This document shows positions 34,211 through 43,189 of a stretch of 64,000 nt of DNA, one piece after another (the first letter of the stretch is position 1; each line of letters starts with the position of its first letter). This stretch comes from Streptomyces sp. NBC_01803. Lineage in GTDB: Bacteria > Actinomycetota > Actinomycetes > Streptomycetales > Streptomycetaceae. The stretch covers positions 3,576,001-3,640,000 of the forward strand of contig NZ_CP109073.1 of assembly GCF_035917415.1 (NCBI RefSeq), read 5' to 3'. A model generated the notes under the pieces. The model did no database searches, was not told the origin of the DNA, and was given only the letters and a program-made list of their open reading frames with translations. A program made the translations under genes and the position numbers.

Positions 34211-35053
34211 TCACCCGCCCACGGGAGTCACGGCAGGAGCCGCGACCGTCGCGCGGTACGCGCTCGGGCTCACGCCCCGCACCCGTTTGAACGCCGCGTT
34301 GAAGCCGAACGGGTCCGCGTACCCGACCCGGTGCGCCACCGCCGCGACCGTCGTTCCCAGGGCGGCCAGCAGATCCGCCGCCAACGCCATCCGCCAGCCC
34401 GTGAGCTATGCCAGCGGCGATGCGCCCACCAGCTCGGGAAACCGCTTCGCCAGCGTCGTGCGCGCCACCCCCGCCTCCGCCTCCGCCTCCGCCTCCGCCT
34501 CCGCCGCCAGCGCCGCCAGCGTCCACGGCGCGGCGTACGTCGCGCGCAGCGCGGGACCCACCACGTCGTCGCCCAACGCCCGCTACCAGAACGGGGGTTC
34601 GGCCTCCGGCCGGTCGAACCAGTCCCGCCGCGTGCACACCAGCAGCCAGTCGAGCAGCCGGTCCAGCACGATCTGCCGCCCCGGACGCCCCTCGGCGAGC
34701 TGGAACTCCAGACAGTCGCGCATCGCCGCGCAGTCGTGCTCGTCCGGAACCACGAGCACCGGCGGCAGCACCCGCAGCAGGCGGCCCGGTACCTCCCCCC
34801 GCACCCGGTAGGCGCCGACCGCAGCGTCATGTCCCCCATCGCGTCGAACGGCTCCGGCCCGCGCACGATCGCCGCCTCGCCCCAGCCGTATCGGCCGCCC
34901 CGCCAGCCGACCCTCACCGCGCAGCGGCACGTACAGCGTCATCGACGCGCCGTCCGCGAAGCGCCGGGTCCAGGGCGGGGCCGGCTCGGAGCGGCCGAAC
35001 AGGGCGCCCTCGGTGCGCACGCCCCGCAGGAGATCGTCGAAAGGGTGAGCCGG
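34211..35053 (-). pseudogene. Decayed AraC-family regulator (cupin_6 type)
   Basis: Reading on the minus strand, segments of an AraC protein remain in several frames: RTEGALFGRSEPAPPW, VLPPVLVVPDEHDCAAMRDC and LDRLLDWLLVCTRRDWFDR, then the HTH remnants TTVAAVAHRVGYADPFGFNA and FKRVRGVSPSAYRA. There are in-frame stops at 34583-34585 and 34406-34408 (TAG), frame changes in the cupin part, and a run of GCCTCC units (34471-34505) where the first HTH should be. The expected start next to the mutY stop is not ATG or GTG. It is a second, dead relative of the intact AraC gene at 31905. Confidence 0.85.
34471..34505. repeat. Hexanucleotide (CGCCTC) expansion inside AraC pseudogene
   Basis: About five to six copies of a six-base unit that would read as Glu-Ala repeats on the minus strand, interrupting the HTH region. 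Confidence 0.8.
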
Positions 35054-35054
35054 G

Positions 35055-36047
35055 TCAGTCCGCTCCCGGCAGCCGGTACCTGCCGTCCGGCAGGCGCTCC
35101 GCCAGACCGTCGCCGACCAGTCCGTTCAGGGCGCGGGCCCGCTGCTCCGGGTCGTGCCACACGCGGTCGAGCACGGCGCGCGGCACCGGAGCGACCGCCT
35201 CCCGCAGCACGGCGAGCAGCTTGCCGCGCACCTGCCGGTCCGTTCCGGCGTAGGTCTGGCCGCGCCGGGGCGGACCCTGGTGGGCGGGGGAGCCGGCGCG
35301 ACGCCAGGCGCACTGCTCGGCGATCGGGCAGCGCCCGCACTCGGGGCCGCGCGCCGTGCACAGCAGGGCGCCGAGCTCCATCGTGGCCGCCGCCCAACGG
35401 GCCGCCGTCGGGGCGTCCTCGGGCAGGAGCATGCGGGCCAGCTTGCGTTCGGCGGCGGTCGTCGCGTTCGGCGGGTACTCGGTGCCGGCGACCGCGCGGG
35501 CGAACACGCGCCGCACATTGGTGTCCAGCACCGCGTGCCGCTGCCCGTAGGCGAACGACGCGACCGCCGCCGCCGTGTACTCGCCGACGCCGGGCAGCGC
35601 GAGGAGCTGGTGATGGTCCGTCGGGACCTCGCCGCCGTGCCGTTCCGCTATGGCGGCGGCGGCGCTGTGCAGGCGCAGGGCCCGGCGCGGGTAGCCCAGG
35701 CGGCCCCAGGCGCGGACGGCTTCACCGGGGGCCTCGGTGGCCAGGTCGGCGGGGCGCGGCCAGCGGCGCAGCCATTCCTCGTAGACCGGCAGCACGCGGC
35801 TCACGGGCGTCTGCTGGAGCATGAACTCGCTGACCATGACGCCCCAGGCGCCCGCCTCGGGGCGGCGCCAGGGCAGGTCGCGGGCATGCTCGTCGAACCA
35901 CTCGATGACCGGGGCGTGCAGGGTGGTGGGGGCGGGCGCGGGGGCGTCGGTGTCCGGGGTCGCGGTCCCGGCCGCGATCTCCGTGACCGTCGCCGTCGCC
36001 GCGGCTGTCACTGTCGTCGTCGCTGTCGTCGATGTCGTCGCAGTCAT
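35055..36047 (-). CDS. mutY: A/G-specific adenine glycosylase
   Basis: Removes adenine mispaired with 8-oxoguanine. 330 residues. After a 35-residue Thr/Ala-rich tail, the HhH-GPD core runs from PVIEWFDEHARDLPWRRP through FMLQQTPVSRVLPVYEEW, LLALPGVGEYTAAAVASFAYG and AVLDTNVRRVFAR. The [4Fe-4S] cysteines are Cys230, Cys237, Cys240 and Cys246 (CxxxxxxCxxCxxxxxC). The C-terminal NUDIX-like recognition domain is much reduced, as is common in actinobacteria. ATG complement is at 36045-36047. Confidence 0.93.
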   Translation of the reverse strand: MTATTSTTATTTVTAAATATVTEIAAGTATPDTDAPAPAPTTLHAPVIEWFDEHARDLPWRRPEAGAWGVMVSEFMLQQTPVSRVLPVYEEWLRRWPRPADLATEAPGEAVRAWGRLGYPRRALRLHSAAAAIAERHGGEVPTDHHQLLALPGVGEYTAAAVASFAYGQRHAVLDTNVRRVFARAVAGTEYPPNATTAAERKLARMLLPEDAPTAARWAAATMELGALLCTARGPECGRCPIAEQCAWRRAGSPAHQGPPRRGQTYAGTDRQVRGKLLAVLREAVAPVPRAVLDRVWHDPEQRARALNGLVGDGLAERLPDGRYRLPGAD

Positions 36048-36191
36048 GGCAAAGCCGATCCTGGCACGGCGCGGGCACGGCACAAAGCGGTCCGCCTTCC
36101 GCGCGTGTTGACGCGCGTGTTGGCGGTTGTTGATACAGAACGGTGCCCTGGCAAGCCCAGGGTAGGGCGCTACGGGGTGACCGAAGTCTCG

Positions 36192-36197
36192 TAAGGT
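36192..36197 (+). promoter_or_regulatory. -10 element (TAAGGT) for the acidic-linker membrane protein
   Basis: TAAGGT ends six bases before GTG 36204, predicting a leaderless mRNA. Confidence 0.55.
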
Positions 36198-36203
36198 TTC
36201 CGC

Positions 36204-37019
36204 GTGGGATCTCTGCGCACTCCGGTCGGCCCGCTGCCCTCCTCCATCTACTGGCGGCGGAGGGCCGTCGTGCTGCTGTTGATCGCGCTGGTCGTGCTGC
36301 TCGTCTTCTGGGCGCTGCGCTCCGGGGGCGGCGGAGACGACGAACCGGCCGGGCACGACGACGGCGCGGGCGGTCCCGCCGAGTCCATCACTCCGGGTCC
36401 CACCCCCTCGGAGTCCCTGATCGACGAACGGCCGGGCGGCCGTGACGAGTCCCCGGACGAGGGGGGCGAGGACGGCGGCAGCGGGAGCGGCGAGGCCGGC
36501 GACGGCGGGCAGACGGACGGCGGCGCGCGGGCCGGAGACGGCGAGGACGACGAGGCGGCGCCCGACGACGGCGGGAACGGCGACGGCGGAAGCGGCGACG
36601 GCGGCCTCGACCCGGCCGGGGTGCCGGTGTGCGAGCAGTCCGACGTGACGCTCTCGCTGCGGTCTGACGCCAACGCCTACGCCCCCGGCGAGGAGCCCGA
36701 GCTGCGGCTCACCGTGCAGAACTCCTCGGGCAGCGCCTGCCGGGTGGACTTCGGCCACGACGCCCTGACCCTCACGCTCGCGGACGCCGCCGACGAGCGC
36801 GTCTGGTCCTCGGCCGACTGCCCCCAGGGCGCCGACTCCGCCCCCGAGGTCATCCCGGGCGGTCGCTCGGCCACCCACCCCGTGACCTGGGACCGGCGGC
36901 ACAGTGCCGATGACTGCGACGCCCGGGGGCAGGCGGCGGAGTCCGGCACCTACCTGGCGGAGGCCGAGCTGTCCGGCTATCCGGTGGTGGCCACGTCCTT
37001 CCGCCTCGACGAGGACTGA
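36204..37019 (+). CDS. Single-pass membrane protein with long acidic linker and extracellular beta domain
   Basis: 271 residues from GTG 36204. One membrane helix at 22-40 (AVVLLLIALVVLLVFWALR) behind a short basic N-terminus, then about 100 residues dominated by Gly, Asp, Glu and Pro. A C-terminal immunoglobulin-like extracellular domain follows, with VTLSLRSDANAYAPGEEPEL, LTVQNSSGSACRVDFG and SGYPVVATSFRL. Three cysteines in that domain may form disulfides. Probably a surface protein. Its stop lies in a nine-base tandem repeat. Function unknown. Confidence 0.82.
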   Translation: MGSLRTPVGPLPSSIYWRRRAVVLLLIALVVLLVFWALRSGGGGDDEPAGHDDGAGGPAESITPGPTPSESLIDERPGGRDESPDEGGEDGGSGSGEAGDGGQTDGGARAGDGEDDEAAPDDGGNGDGGSGDGGLDPAGVPVCEQSDVTLSLRSDANAYAPGEEPELRLTVQNSSGSACRVDFGHDALTLTLADAADERVWSSADCPQGADSAPEVIPGGRSATHPVTWDRRHSADDCDARGQAAESGTYLAEAELSGYPVVATSFRLDED

Positions 37020-37039
37020 GCGGACTGAGCGGACTGAGC
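37013..37039. repeat. 9-bp tandem repeat across stop codon
   Basis: GGACTGAGC repeated three times at 37013, 37022 and 37031; the first copy contains the TGA stop of the preceding gene. Confidence 0.9.
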
Positions 37040-37072
37040 GGACGGGCCGAGCGGACGGGCTCGCCGGGCCGG

Positions 37073-38203
37073 CTACACGTACCGTTCGAGGATCGAGGAC
37101 TCGGCCAGCCGCGACAGGCCCTCGCGCACCGAGCGGGCCCGCGTCTCGCCCACGCCGTCCACCGCCTGGAGGTCGTCCACGCTGGCGGCCAGCAGCTTCT
37201 GCAGCCCGCCGAAGTGGTCCACCAGGCGGTCGATGACCAGGCCGGGCAGACGCGGCACCTTCGCCAGCAGCCGGAAGCCGCGTGGCGAGACGGCCGTGTC
37301 GAGCGATTCGGGGGAGGCGCTGTACCCCAGGGATCTCGCCACCAGCGACAGCTCGATCAGCTCCCCGTGGCCGAGGCCGTCCAGCTCGGCCAGCGCCGTG
37401 CTGACCTTGCGCGACCGCTTGCCGCCGCCGCCCGTGTCCGGCAGATAGTCCCGGACGACGAGCTGCCGCTCCGGCTCCACACCCGCGATCAGCTCGTCCA
37501 GCTGGAGCGACAGCAGCCGCCCGTCCGTGCCCAGCTCCACCACATACTCGGCGATCTCGGCGGCGATCCGCCGCACCATCTCCAGGCGCTGGGCCACGGC
37601 CGCCACGTCCCGCACGGTGACCAGGTCCTCGATCTCCAGCGCGGACAGCGTGCCGGTCACCTCGTCCAGCCGCAGCTTGTACCGCTCCAGGGTCGCCAGC
37701 GCCTGATTGGCCCGGGACAGGATGGCGCCCGAGTCCTCCAGCACCCGACGCTGGCCGTCCACATAGAGCGCGACCAGCCGCATCGACTGACTGACCGAGA
37801 CCACCGGGAAGCCGGTCTGGATCGAGACCCGCTGCGCCGTGCGGTGCCGGGTGCCGGTTTCCTCGGTCGGGATGCTCGGGTCCGGCACGAGCTGCACACC
37901 GGCCCGCACGATCCGGGAGATGTCCCGGTCCACGATGACCGCTCCGTCCAGCTTGCACAGCTCACGCAGCCGCGTGGCCGTGAACTCCACGTCCAGCACG
38001 AAACCGCCCGTGCACAGCGACTCCACCGTGCGGTCGACACCCAGCACGATCAGCCCGCCCGTGTTCCCCCGCAGGATCCGCTCCAGGCCGTCGCGCAACT
38101 GCGTGCCCGGGGCGACCGCGCTCAGCGTGGCCCGCAGCAGGCCATCGCCTCCGAGACCGCTCCCCGCCCTGCCCGGACTCGCCGGCCGATCGCTGGCTGC
38201 CAT
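37073..38203 (-). CDS. disA: DNA integrity scanning diadenylate cyclase
   Basis: Makes cyclic di-AMP from two ATP and scans DNA; in Streptomyces c-di-AMP controls ion balance and osmotic stress. 376 residues: DAC domain with Asp86-Gly87-Ala88 ([10 protein letters not shown]) and Arg119-His120-Arg121 ([11 protein letters not shown]), a helical linker, and a C-terminal HhH DNA-binding domain ([22 protein letters not shown]). Start ATG (complement 38201-38203) has GGAGG seven bases upstream. It is encoded 42 bases after radA on the same strand. Confidence 0.96.
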   Translation of the reverse strand: MAASDRPASPGRAGSGLGGDGLLRATLSAVAPGTQLRDGLERILRGNTGGLIVLGVDRTVESLCTGGFVLDVEFTATRLRELCKLDGAVIVDRDISRIVRAGVQLVPDPSIPTEETGTRHRTAQRVSIQTGFPVVSVSQSMRLVALYVDGQRRVLEDSGAILSRANQALATLERYKLRLDEVTGTLSALEIEDLVTVRDVAAVAQRLEMVRRIAAEIAEYVVELGTDGRLLSLQLDELIAGVEPERQLVVRDYLPDTGGGGKRSRKVSTALAELDGLGHGELIELSLVARSLGYSASPESLDTAVSPRGFRLLAKVPRLPGLVIDRLVDHFGGLQKLLAASVDDLQAVDGVGETRARSVREGLSRLAESSILERYV

Positions 38204-38245
38204 GCAATCCTCCGGGGGACGATTCCGCGCTGTGCGCACACGAGT

Positions 38246-39643
38246 CTACCGGCGCACCTCCTCACGCCTGCTTGACTCGGGGGAGCGGGCGGGCAACACC
38301 CTGAGCGCCTCCCCGATGTCCGCGACTTCCAGCACCCGCATCCCCGGCGGGGCCCCACCCGCGTCGGCCGGCACCAGCGCCTGCGTGAAGCCCAGCCGCG
38401 CCGCCTCCGCCAGCCGCCGCTGCACGCCGGTCACCCGGCGGACCTCGCCCGCGAGCCCGACCTCGCCGATCGCCACCAGGTTCTTCGGGAGGGGGGTGTC
38501 GCTCGCCGCGCTGGCCAGCGCCAGCGCCACGGCCAGGTCCGCGGCCGGCTCCGACAGCCGCACGCCGCCCACGGTCGCGGTATAGATGTCGTTCTTCCCC
38601 AGGGCCGATATCTGGCCGCGCTGCTCCAGCACGGCCAGCATCATCGACACCCGGGACGTCTCCAGACCCGACGTCGTGCGCCGGGGCGACGGGATCTGGC
38701 TGGCCACCGTCAGCGACTGCACCTCGGCCACCAGCGGCCGGCGCCCTTCGAGCGTCACCGTCAGGCACGTCCCCGGCACGGGCTCGTCGCGGCGGGTGAG
38801 GAACAGGCCCGAGGGATCGGCCAGCGACGTGATGCCCTCGTCGTGCAACTCGAAGCAGCCCACCTCGTCGGTCGCTCCATACCGGTTCTTCACGCCGCGC
38901 ACCAGCCGCAGCCTCGCGTGCCGGTCGCCCTCGAACTGCAGCACCACGTCGACCAGATGCTCCAGCAGGCGCGGCCCCGCGATCGCGCCGTCCTTGGTGA
39001 CGTGCCCGACGAGCAGCGTGGACATCCCGCGCTCCTTGGACGCCCGGATCAGCGCCCCGGCCACCTCCCGCACCTGCGCCACCCCGCCCGGCGCGCCGTC
39101 CACCTCGGCCGAGGCGACCGTCTGCACCGAGTCCAGGACCAGCAGCGACGGCTTCACCACGTCCAGCTGCCCGAGCACCGAGCCGAGGTCCGTCTCCGCC
39201 GCGAGAAACAGATGGTCGTGGATGGCGCCGATCCGGTCGGCCCGCATCCGCACCTGCCCGGCCGACTCCTCAGCCGTCACATACAGCGTCCGGTGCGTCG
39301 CCGACGCGGCCTTGGCCGCCACGTCCAGCAGCAGCGTCGACTTCCCCACCCCCGGCTCCCCGGCCAGCAGCACCACCGCGCCCGGCACCAGTCCGCCGCC
39401 CAGCACCCGGTCCAGCTCCGGCACGCCCGTGCCGCGCGCCGCCACCGCGAGGCCGTCCACCTCCCCGATGGGCACGGCGGGCTGCGCCACCCGGCCGGCC
39501 GGCACCGTGCGCACGGCGGGCGTGGCGCCGACCTCCTCGACCGTGCCCCAGGCGTGGCACTCGGGGCAGCGGCCCAGCCACTTCGCGGTCGACCAGCCGC
39601 ACTCGCTGCACCGATACGACGGGCGGTCAGTTTTACGTGCCAT
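38246..39643 (-). CDS. radA: DNA repair protein RadA
   Basis: RecA-like branch-migration ATPase. 465 residues. N-terminal zinc finger (Cys12, Cys15, Cys26, Cys29), Walker A GEPGVGKST at 95-103, Walker B LLVLDSVQT, the RadA-specific motif as VKNRYG (the usual KNRFG with Tyr for Phe), and a C-terminal Lon-protease-like domain (LPKNLVAIGEVGLAGEVR). The ATG at 39643 is preceded by TAGCGT at leaderless spacing. radA and disA form a two-gene unit, also paired in Bacillus. Confidence 0.96.
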   Translation of the reverse strand: MARKTDRPSYRCSECGWSTAKWLGRCPECHAWGTVEEVGATPAVRTVPAGRVAQPAVPIGEVDGLAVAARGTGVPELDRVLGGGLVPGAVVLLAGEPGVGKSTLLLDVAAKAASATHRTLYVTAEESAGQVRMRADRIGAIHDHLFLAAETDLGSVLGQLDVVKPSLLVLDSVQTVASAEVDGAPGGVAQVREVAGALIRASKERGMSTLLVGHVTKDGAIAGPRLLEHLVDVVLQFEGDRHARLRLVRGVKNRYGATDEVGCFELHDEGITSLADPSGLFLTRRDEPVPGTCLTVTLEGRRPLVAEVQSLTVASQIPSPRRTTSGLETSRVSMMLAVLEQRGQISALGKNDIYTATVGGVRLSEPAADLAVALALASAASDTPLPKNLVAIGEVGLAGEVRRVTGVQRRLAEAARLGFTQALVPADAGGAPPGMRVLEVADIGEALRVLPARSPESSRREEVRR

Positions 39644-39650
39644 GTCCGGA

Positions 39651-39656
39651 ACGCTA
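39651..39656 (-). promoter_or_regulatory. -10 element (TAGCGT) for radA
   Basis: On the minus strand TAGCGT ends seven bases before the radA ATG, predicting a leaderless mRNA. Confidence 0.55.
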
Positions 39657-39756
39657 CCGCCCGCCACTGACAGCCGACGCCCCGTGCGACTCCCCCCGCA
39701 TCACCCGATAGGGGGAACCTGGCGGCGGTGGCGCGGGCGGGCGCCCGGCGGGCGCT

Positions 39757-39762
39757 TAACGT
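39757..39762 (+). promoter_or_regulatory. -10 element (TAACGT) for the BACON-domain protein
   Basis: TAACGT lies six bases before GTG 39769 (nine before ATG 39772), predicting a leaderless mRNA divergent from radA. Confidence 0.5.
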
Positions 39763-39768
39763 CACCGG

Positions 39769-41415
39769 GTGATGACCGGTCGCCGCGAACGCCCCACGCA
39801 CGCCGCCCGCGCCTCGCGCGGCTCGGACACCACGCTCCCGTCCCGGGACCGTGCCACCGCGGCTTACGACGACGCCCATCTGGACGGCCTGTTCACCTAC
39901 TGCCTGTCCGTCATGTGCGAGCACGACGCGGCCACCGCCGCGCTCGGCGAGGCCCTGGCCCAGGCCGAGCGGCGGCAGGAGCGCGGCCGGTGCCCCGCCG
40001 ACCCCGCGCTGCTGCGCCCCTGGCTGTACGCGCTGGCCCGCTGGGCGTGCCTGCGCCGCCTCGGCACGGGTGACGGGCGCGCGGCGGGCCGGGCCGTGCC
40101 GCGCGCCGCCGGCGAGGACGCCCAGCACCGCCGCCGCGAGCTGGCCACGCTCGGCTGGCCGGAGGCCGCGGGCACCACCCCTGAGCAGCGGGAGGCGCTG
40201 GAGCTGGCCGTGCGGCACCAGCTCGCCCCGCACGAGGTGGCCCGCGTGCTGCGGCTGCCGGAGCAGGCCGTGCGGACCTTGCTGACCGGCGGCGCCCGCG
40301 AGGTGGAGCGCACCCGGGCGGCGCTGGCCGCCGTGTCGGCCGGGAGCTGCCCGGCCGCCGCCGCGCTCTCCGGCGACGACCCGGCCCTGCTGCTCGGCCC
40401 GGGCCTGCGTCGCGAGCTGCTGCGGCACGTCGCCGAGTGCCCGTCGTGCCGGCTGCTCGCCCAGCGGGCGATCGCCGGCGCGGGCGCGGCGGGGGCCGCC
40501 GGGGCGTCCCGGCTGGTCGTGCTGCCCGCCCCGCGCGCGGCCGTGCACGCGGCCCGGCTCGCCGTCCGGCGCGCCCGCGCGCAGCACGCGCCGCGCTACG
40601 ACCGGGCCGGCTTCCCGTTCGTGGACCGGGACCGGGCCGCGCGCGGGGAGCGGCTGCGCGGCCGGGCCGTCACCACCACCGTGGTGGCCGCCGCGCTGGC
40701 CGCGCCGGTGCTCGCGCTCTGGGCGGTCGGCCGCGCGGTGCCGGTCATCGGCGAGACGGCCGGCCGGGACGACCCCGCCGCGGCGGCGGCCGAGGACGGC
40801 GAGTACCGCGCGGACGTCGTTCAGGAGTATCCGTACGAGAACGCGGGCCGCTCCGAGCCCGGCCGTGCGGGGGCGGACGCGGAGCGGGACCGCCGGGACG
40901 GGGACGCGGACGGAGAACGGGACGGGGACGGGCGGCGCGACGACGAGGCCGGTGACCCCTCCGGCGCCGACGGTACGGAGCCGGGGCAGCGCGGCGGGGA
41001 CGAGGAAGGCGCGGACGCCGGGGGCGACGGGCCGGTCGTGCCGGGCCGGCTCGCGGTGGACGCGGTGCCGACGGAGACGGGCACGAGGATCACGCTGACC
41101 GCCTCGGGTGACGAGCCCGTGCGCTGGACGGCGGCCACGGACGCGGACTGGCTGGCGCTGAACCAGACCTCGGGCACCCTGCGGCCGGGCGAGACGGCCG
41201 TGATCATGGTCACCGTGGACCACGCGCGCGAGCCCTCCGGACCGTGGCAGGGCCGGATCACGGTCGAGCCGGCCGCCGCCGTCATCACCGTCGAGGGCGC
41301 GGGTCCGGCCGCTCGCGAGCCCTCCGAGCCGCCTCCGGCCGAGCCCGGGCCCTCCGAGCCGCCGCCCACCGGACCACACGACCCGGCCCCGGAGCCCGGC
41401 GCGGACACTCCCTAG
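39769..41415 (+). CDS. BACON-domain membrane protein with sigma-like and zinc-finger N-terminus
   Basis: 548 residues in four parts. Residues 30-190 look like a degenerate sigma-factor protein: AHLDGLFTYCLSVMCEHDAA as a region-2-like start and APHEVARVLRLPEQAVRTLL as a region-4-like HTH. An anti-sigma-type zinc motif follows (LRHVAECPSCRLL, His-x3-Cys-x2-Cys). A membrane helix lies near 303-323, then an acidic disordered stretch. The extracellular end is BACON-like (LNQTSGTLRPGETAVIMVTVD). The combination resembles a sigma/anti-sigma fusion tethered to a surface sensor. Target unknown. GTG 39769 and ATG 39772 are equally possible. Confidence 0.8.
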   Translation: MMTGRRERPTHAARASRGSDTTLPSRDRATAAYDDAHLDGLFTYCLSVMCEHDAATAALGEALAQAERRQERGRCPADPALLRPWLYALARWACLRRLGTGDGRAAGRAVPRAAGEDAQHRRRELATLGWPEAAGTTPEQREALELAVRHQLAPHEVARVLRLPEQAVRTLLTGGAREVERTRAALAAVSAGSCPAAAALSGDDPALLLGPGLRRELLRHVAECPSCRLLAQRAIAGAGAAGAAGASRLVVLPAPRAAVHAARLAVRRARAQHAPRYDRAGFPFVDRDRAARGERLRGRAVTTTVVAAALAAPVLALWAVGRAVPVIGETAGRDDPAAAAAEDGEYRADVVQEYPYENAGRSEPGRAGADAERDRRDGDADGERDGDGRRDDEAGDPSGADGTEPGQRGGDEEGADAGGDGPVVPGRLAVDAVPTETGTRITLTASGDEPVRWTAATDADWLALNQTSGTLRPGETAVIMVTVDHAREPSGPWQGRITVEPAAAVITVEGAGPAAREPSEPPPAEPGPSEPPPTGPHDPAPEPGADTP

Positions 41416-41437
41416 CTGGTCAGGCGCGGGAGCTAGG
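41411..41437. terminator. Short inverted repeat holding two convergent stop codons
   Basis: CCTAGCT and AGCTAGG with a 13-base loop. The left arm contains the stop of the BACON gene and the right arm that of the TetR gene. It may be a weak bidirectional terminator. Confidence 0.35.
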
Positions 41438-42086
41438 CCGGCGGCGGCAGCGCCTCGGTGGTCAGGTGGTGCTGGACGACGGGGGCGACGCGGCGGATCA
41501 GCTCCTCCGCGTCGGCGCCGGCGATCGGCTCGGCCTGGAAGACATAGCGCAGGAACGCGACGCCGATGAGCTGCGCGGCGGCCAGCTCGGTGCGCAGCTC
41601 GGCGTCGGGGGCGTCGAGGGTGTCGGTGACGCGGCCCAGCAGCTGGCGGGCGACGAAGGTGCGGAAGATGGCGGCGGCCGTCTCGTTGCTGACCGCCGAG
41701 CGGACGACGGCCAGCAGCGGGCGACGGGTCGCCGGGTTCTCCCAGACCCCGAAGAACACCCGGGTGAGACGCTCGCCCAGCTCCTCGACCGGGTAGCGGG
41801 TGGCGGCGGGCAGGTTCTCCGTGGCGGGCGCGGCGGCGTCGGCCACGGCGGCGGCGAAGACGTGCTCCTTGGTGCCGAAGTAGTGGTGGACGAGCGCCGG
41901 GTTCACCCCGGCGCCGCGCGCGATCGCGCGGATCGACGCCTTGTCGTAGCCCCGTTCGGCGAACTCGGTGCGCGCCGAGTCCAGGATCAGGTCCCTGGCG
42001 CCGGGCGCGCCCTCGGCGGTCTCCGCGCGCGAGGGACGGCCGCGCCTGCGGGCGGGCCGGTCGGGAGCGGCCGAGGCGGAGGTCAC
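41433..42086 (-). CDS. TetR-family transcriptional regulator
   Basis: 217 residues. HTH in the N-terminus ([40 protein letters not shown]), then the ligand-binding helical domain resembling TetR_C PhlF-type regulators. GTG start (complement 42084-42086) overlaps the stop of the upstream isomerase gene by four bases (GTGA), so translation is coupled. Possible targets include the divergent ABC exporter, which has an AT-rich palindrome at its start; this is inference. Confidence 0.88.
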   Translation of the reverse strand: MTSASAAPDRPARRRGRPSRAETAEGAPGARDLILDSARTEFAERGYDKASIRAIARGAGVNPALVHHYFGTKEHVFAAAVADAAAPATENLPAATRYPVEELGERLTRVFFGVWENPATRRPLLAVVRSAVSNETAAAIFRTFVARQLLGRVTDTLDAPDAELRTELAAAQLIGVAFLRYVFQAEPIAGADAEELIRRVAPVVQHHLTTEALPPPA

Positions 42087-43165
42087 GGTGTGTCCCCGTC
42101 CCACGATGGGATGTCCTTGCCCGGGGTCGGTGTGTCTCCGCTCCACGATGGGATGTCCTTGCCCGGGGTCGGTGTGTCTCCGCTCCACGATGGGATGTCC
42201 TTGCCCGGGGTCGGTGTGTCCCCGTCCCACGATGGGATGTCCTTGCCCCGGGTCGGTGTGTCTCCGCTCCACGATGGGATGTCCTTGCCCGGGGTCGGTG
42301 TGTCCCCGTCCCACGATGGGATGTCCTTGCCCGGGGTCGGTGTGTCCCCGTTCCACGACGGCGCGGCCGTGGCCAGGTGCAGCCGGGTGAACGCCAGCGC
42401 CTCCGCGAGGTCGGCGCGGCGGGCGGCGGCGGACAAGGCGCGGCGGGTGTTGACCTCGACCACGACGTGCCCGTCGTAGCCGGTGGCGGCGAGCTGTTCC
42501 AGCAGGGCGGCGCAGGGCTGGCTGCCGCGCCCCGGGACGAGGTGCTCGTCCTTGCCCGACCCGCTGCCGTCGGCGATGTGCACGTGCCCGAGCCGGTCGC
42601 CCATCCGGGAGACCATCGCCAGGGCGTCGTTGCGCGCGGTGGCGGTGTGCGAGAGGTCGATCGTGAAGTGCGGGAAGTCCTCCTCGGTGGGGTCCCAGCC
42701 GGGCGCGTAGGCGAGCATCTCGCGGTCCCGGTAGCGCCAGGGATACATGTTCTCCACGGCGAACCTGATGTCCGTCTCGTTCCGGAGGCGCTGGACGCCC
42801 CGGACGAAGTCGCGCGCGTAGCCGCGCTGCCAGCGGAACGGCGGGTGGACGACGATGGTGGTCGCGCCCAGCCGCCGGGCGGCGTCGCGGGTGCGGAGCA
42901 GCTTGCGCCAGGGGTTGGTGCCCCACACACGCTGGGTGATCAGCAGGCAGGGCGAGTGGATCGCGAGGATCGGGACGCCGTGGTCGTCGGAGAGGCGTCG
43001 CAGGGCGTCGAGATCCTGGCTCAACGGGTCCGTCCACACCATGACCTCGACGCCGTCGTAGCCGAGCGAAGCGGCTATCTCGAAGGCCGCCGCCGTGTTC
43101 TCCGGATACACGGACGCGGTCGACAGGGCGACCTTGGCGTCCGGAACGTGTACCTGATGTGCCAC
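42083..43165 (-). CDS. Sugar phosphate isomerase/epimerase-like TIM-barrel protein with 42-bp repeat tail
   Basis: 360 residues; the first 270 form an AP-endonuclease-2-type TIM barrel: [90 protein letters not shown] and HVVVEVNTR. Metal-binding His, Glu and Asp are in place. Residues 275-360 consist of six 14-residue units of the form GKDIPSW(S/D)GDTPTP, encoded by a 42-bp tandem repeat. This tail is foreign to the family. GTG start has TAGGCT seven bases upstream. Confidence 0.85.
   Translation of the reverse strand: MAHQVHVPDAKVALSTASVYPENTAAAFEIAASLGYDGVEVMVWTDPLSQDLDALRRLSDDHGVPILAIHSPCLLITQRVWGTNPWRKLLRTRDAARRLGATTIVVHPPFRWQRGYARDFVRGVQRLRNETDIRFAVENMYPWRYRDREMLAYAPGWDPTEEDFPHFTIDLSHTATARNDALAMVSRMGDRLGHVHIADGSGSGKDEHLVPGRGSQPCAALLEQLAATGYDGHVVVEVNTRRALSAAARRADLAEALAFTRLHLATAAPSWNGDTPTPGKDIPSWDGDTPTPGKDIPSWSGDTPTRGKDIPSWDGDTPTPGKDIPSWSGDTPTPGKDIPSWSGDTPTPGKDIPSWDGDTP
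42102..42353. repeat. 42-bp tandem repeat, six full copies
   Basis: Units begin CACGATGGGATGTCCTTGCC at 42102, 42144, 42186, 42228, 42270 and 42312, with a diverged partial copy at 42354. The only variation is CCGTCC/CTCCGCTCC-type changes and one CCCGG shift. It lies in the 3' end of the isomerase-like gene and stays in frame. The copies abut without spacers, so this is not CRISPR. Confidence 0.95.
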
Positions 43166-43172
43166 GGCGCCA

Positions 43173-43178
43173 AGCCTA
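43173..43178 (-). promoter_or_regulatory. -10 element (TAGGCT) for the isomerase-like gene
   Basis: On the minus strand TAGGCT ends seven bases before the GTG at 43165, predicting a leaderless mRNA for the isomerase-TetR unit. Confidence 0.5.
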
Positions 43179-43189
43179 CGTGCACCCGC

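Noticed and set aside
33861..34637. Glycine-run open frame (more than ten Gly in a row) on the minus strand
   Set aside because: It is a wrong-frame reading of the hexanucleotide expansion in the AraC pseudogene.
42102..42358. Possible CRISPR array
   Set aside because: The 42-bp units abut directly with no variable spacers and stay in frame with an enzyme gene; they are a coding tandem repeat. No cas genes are nearby.
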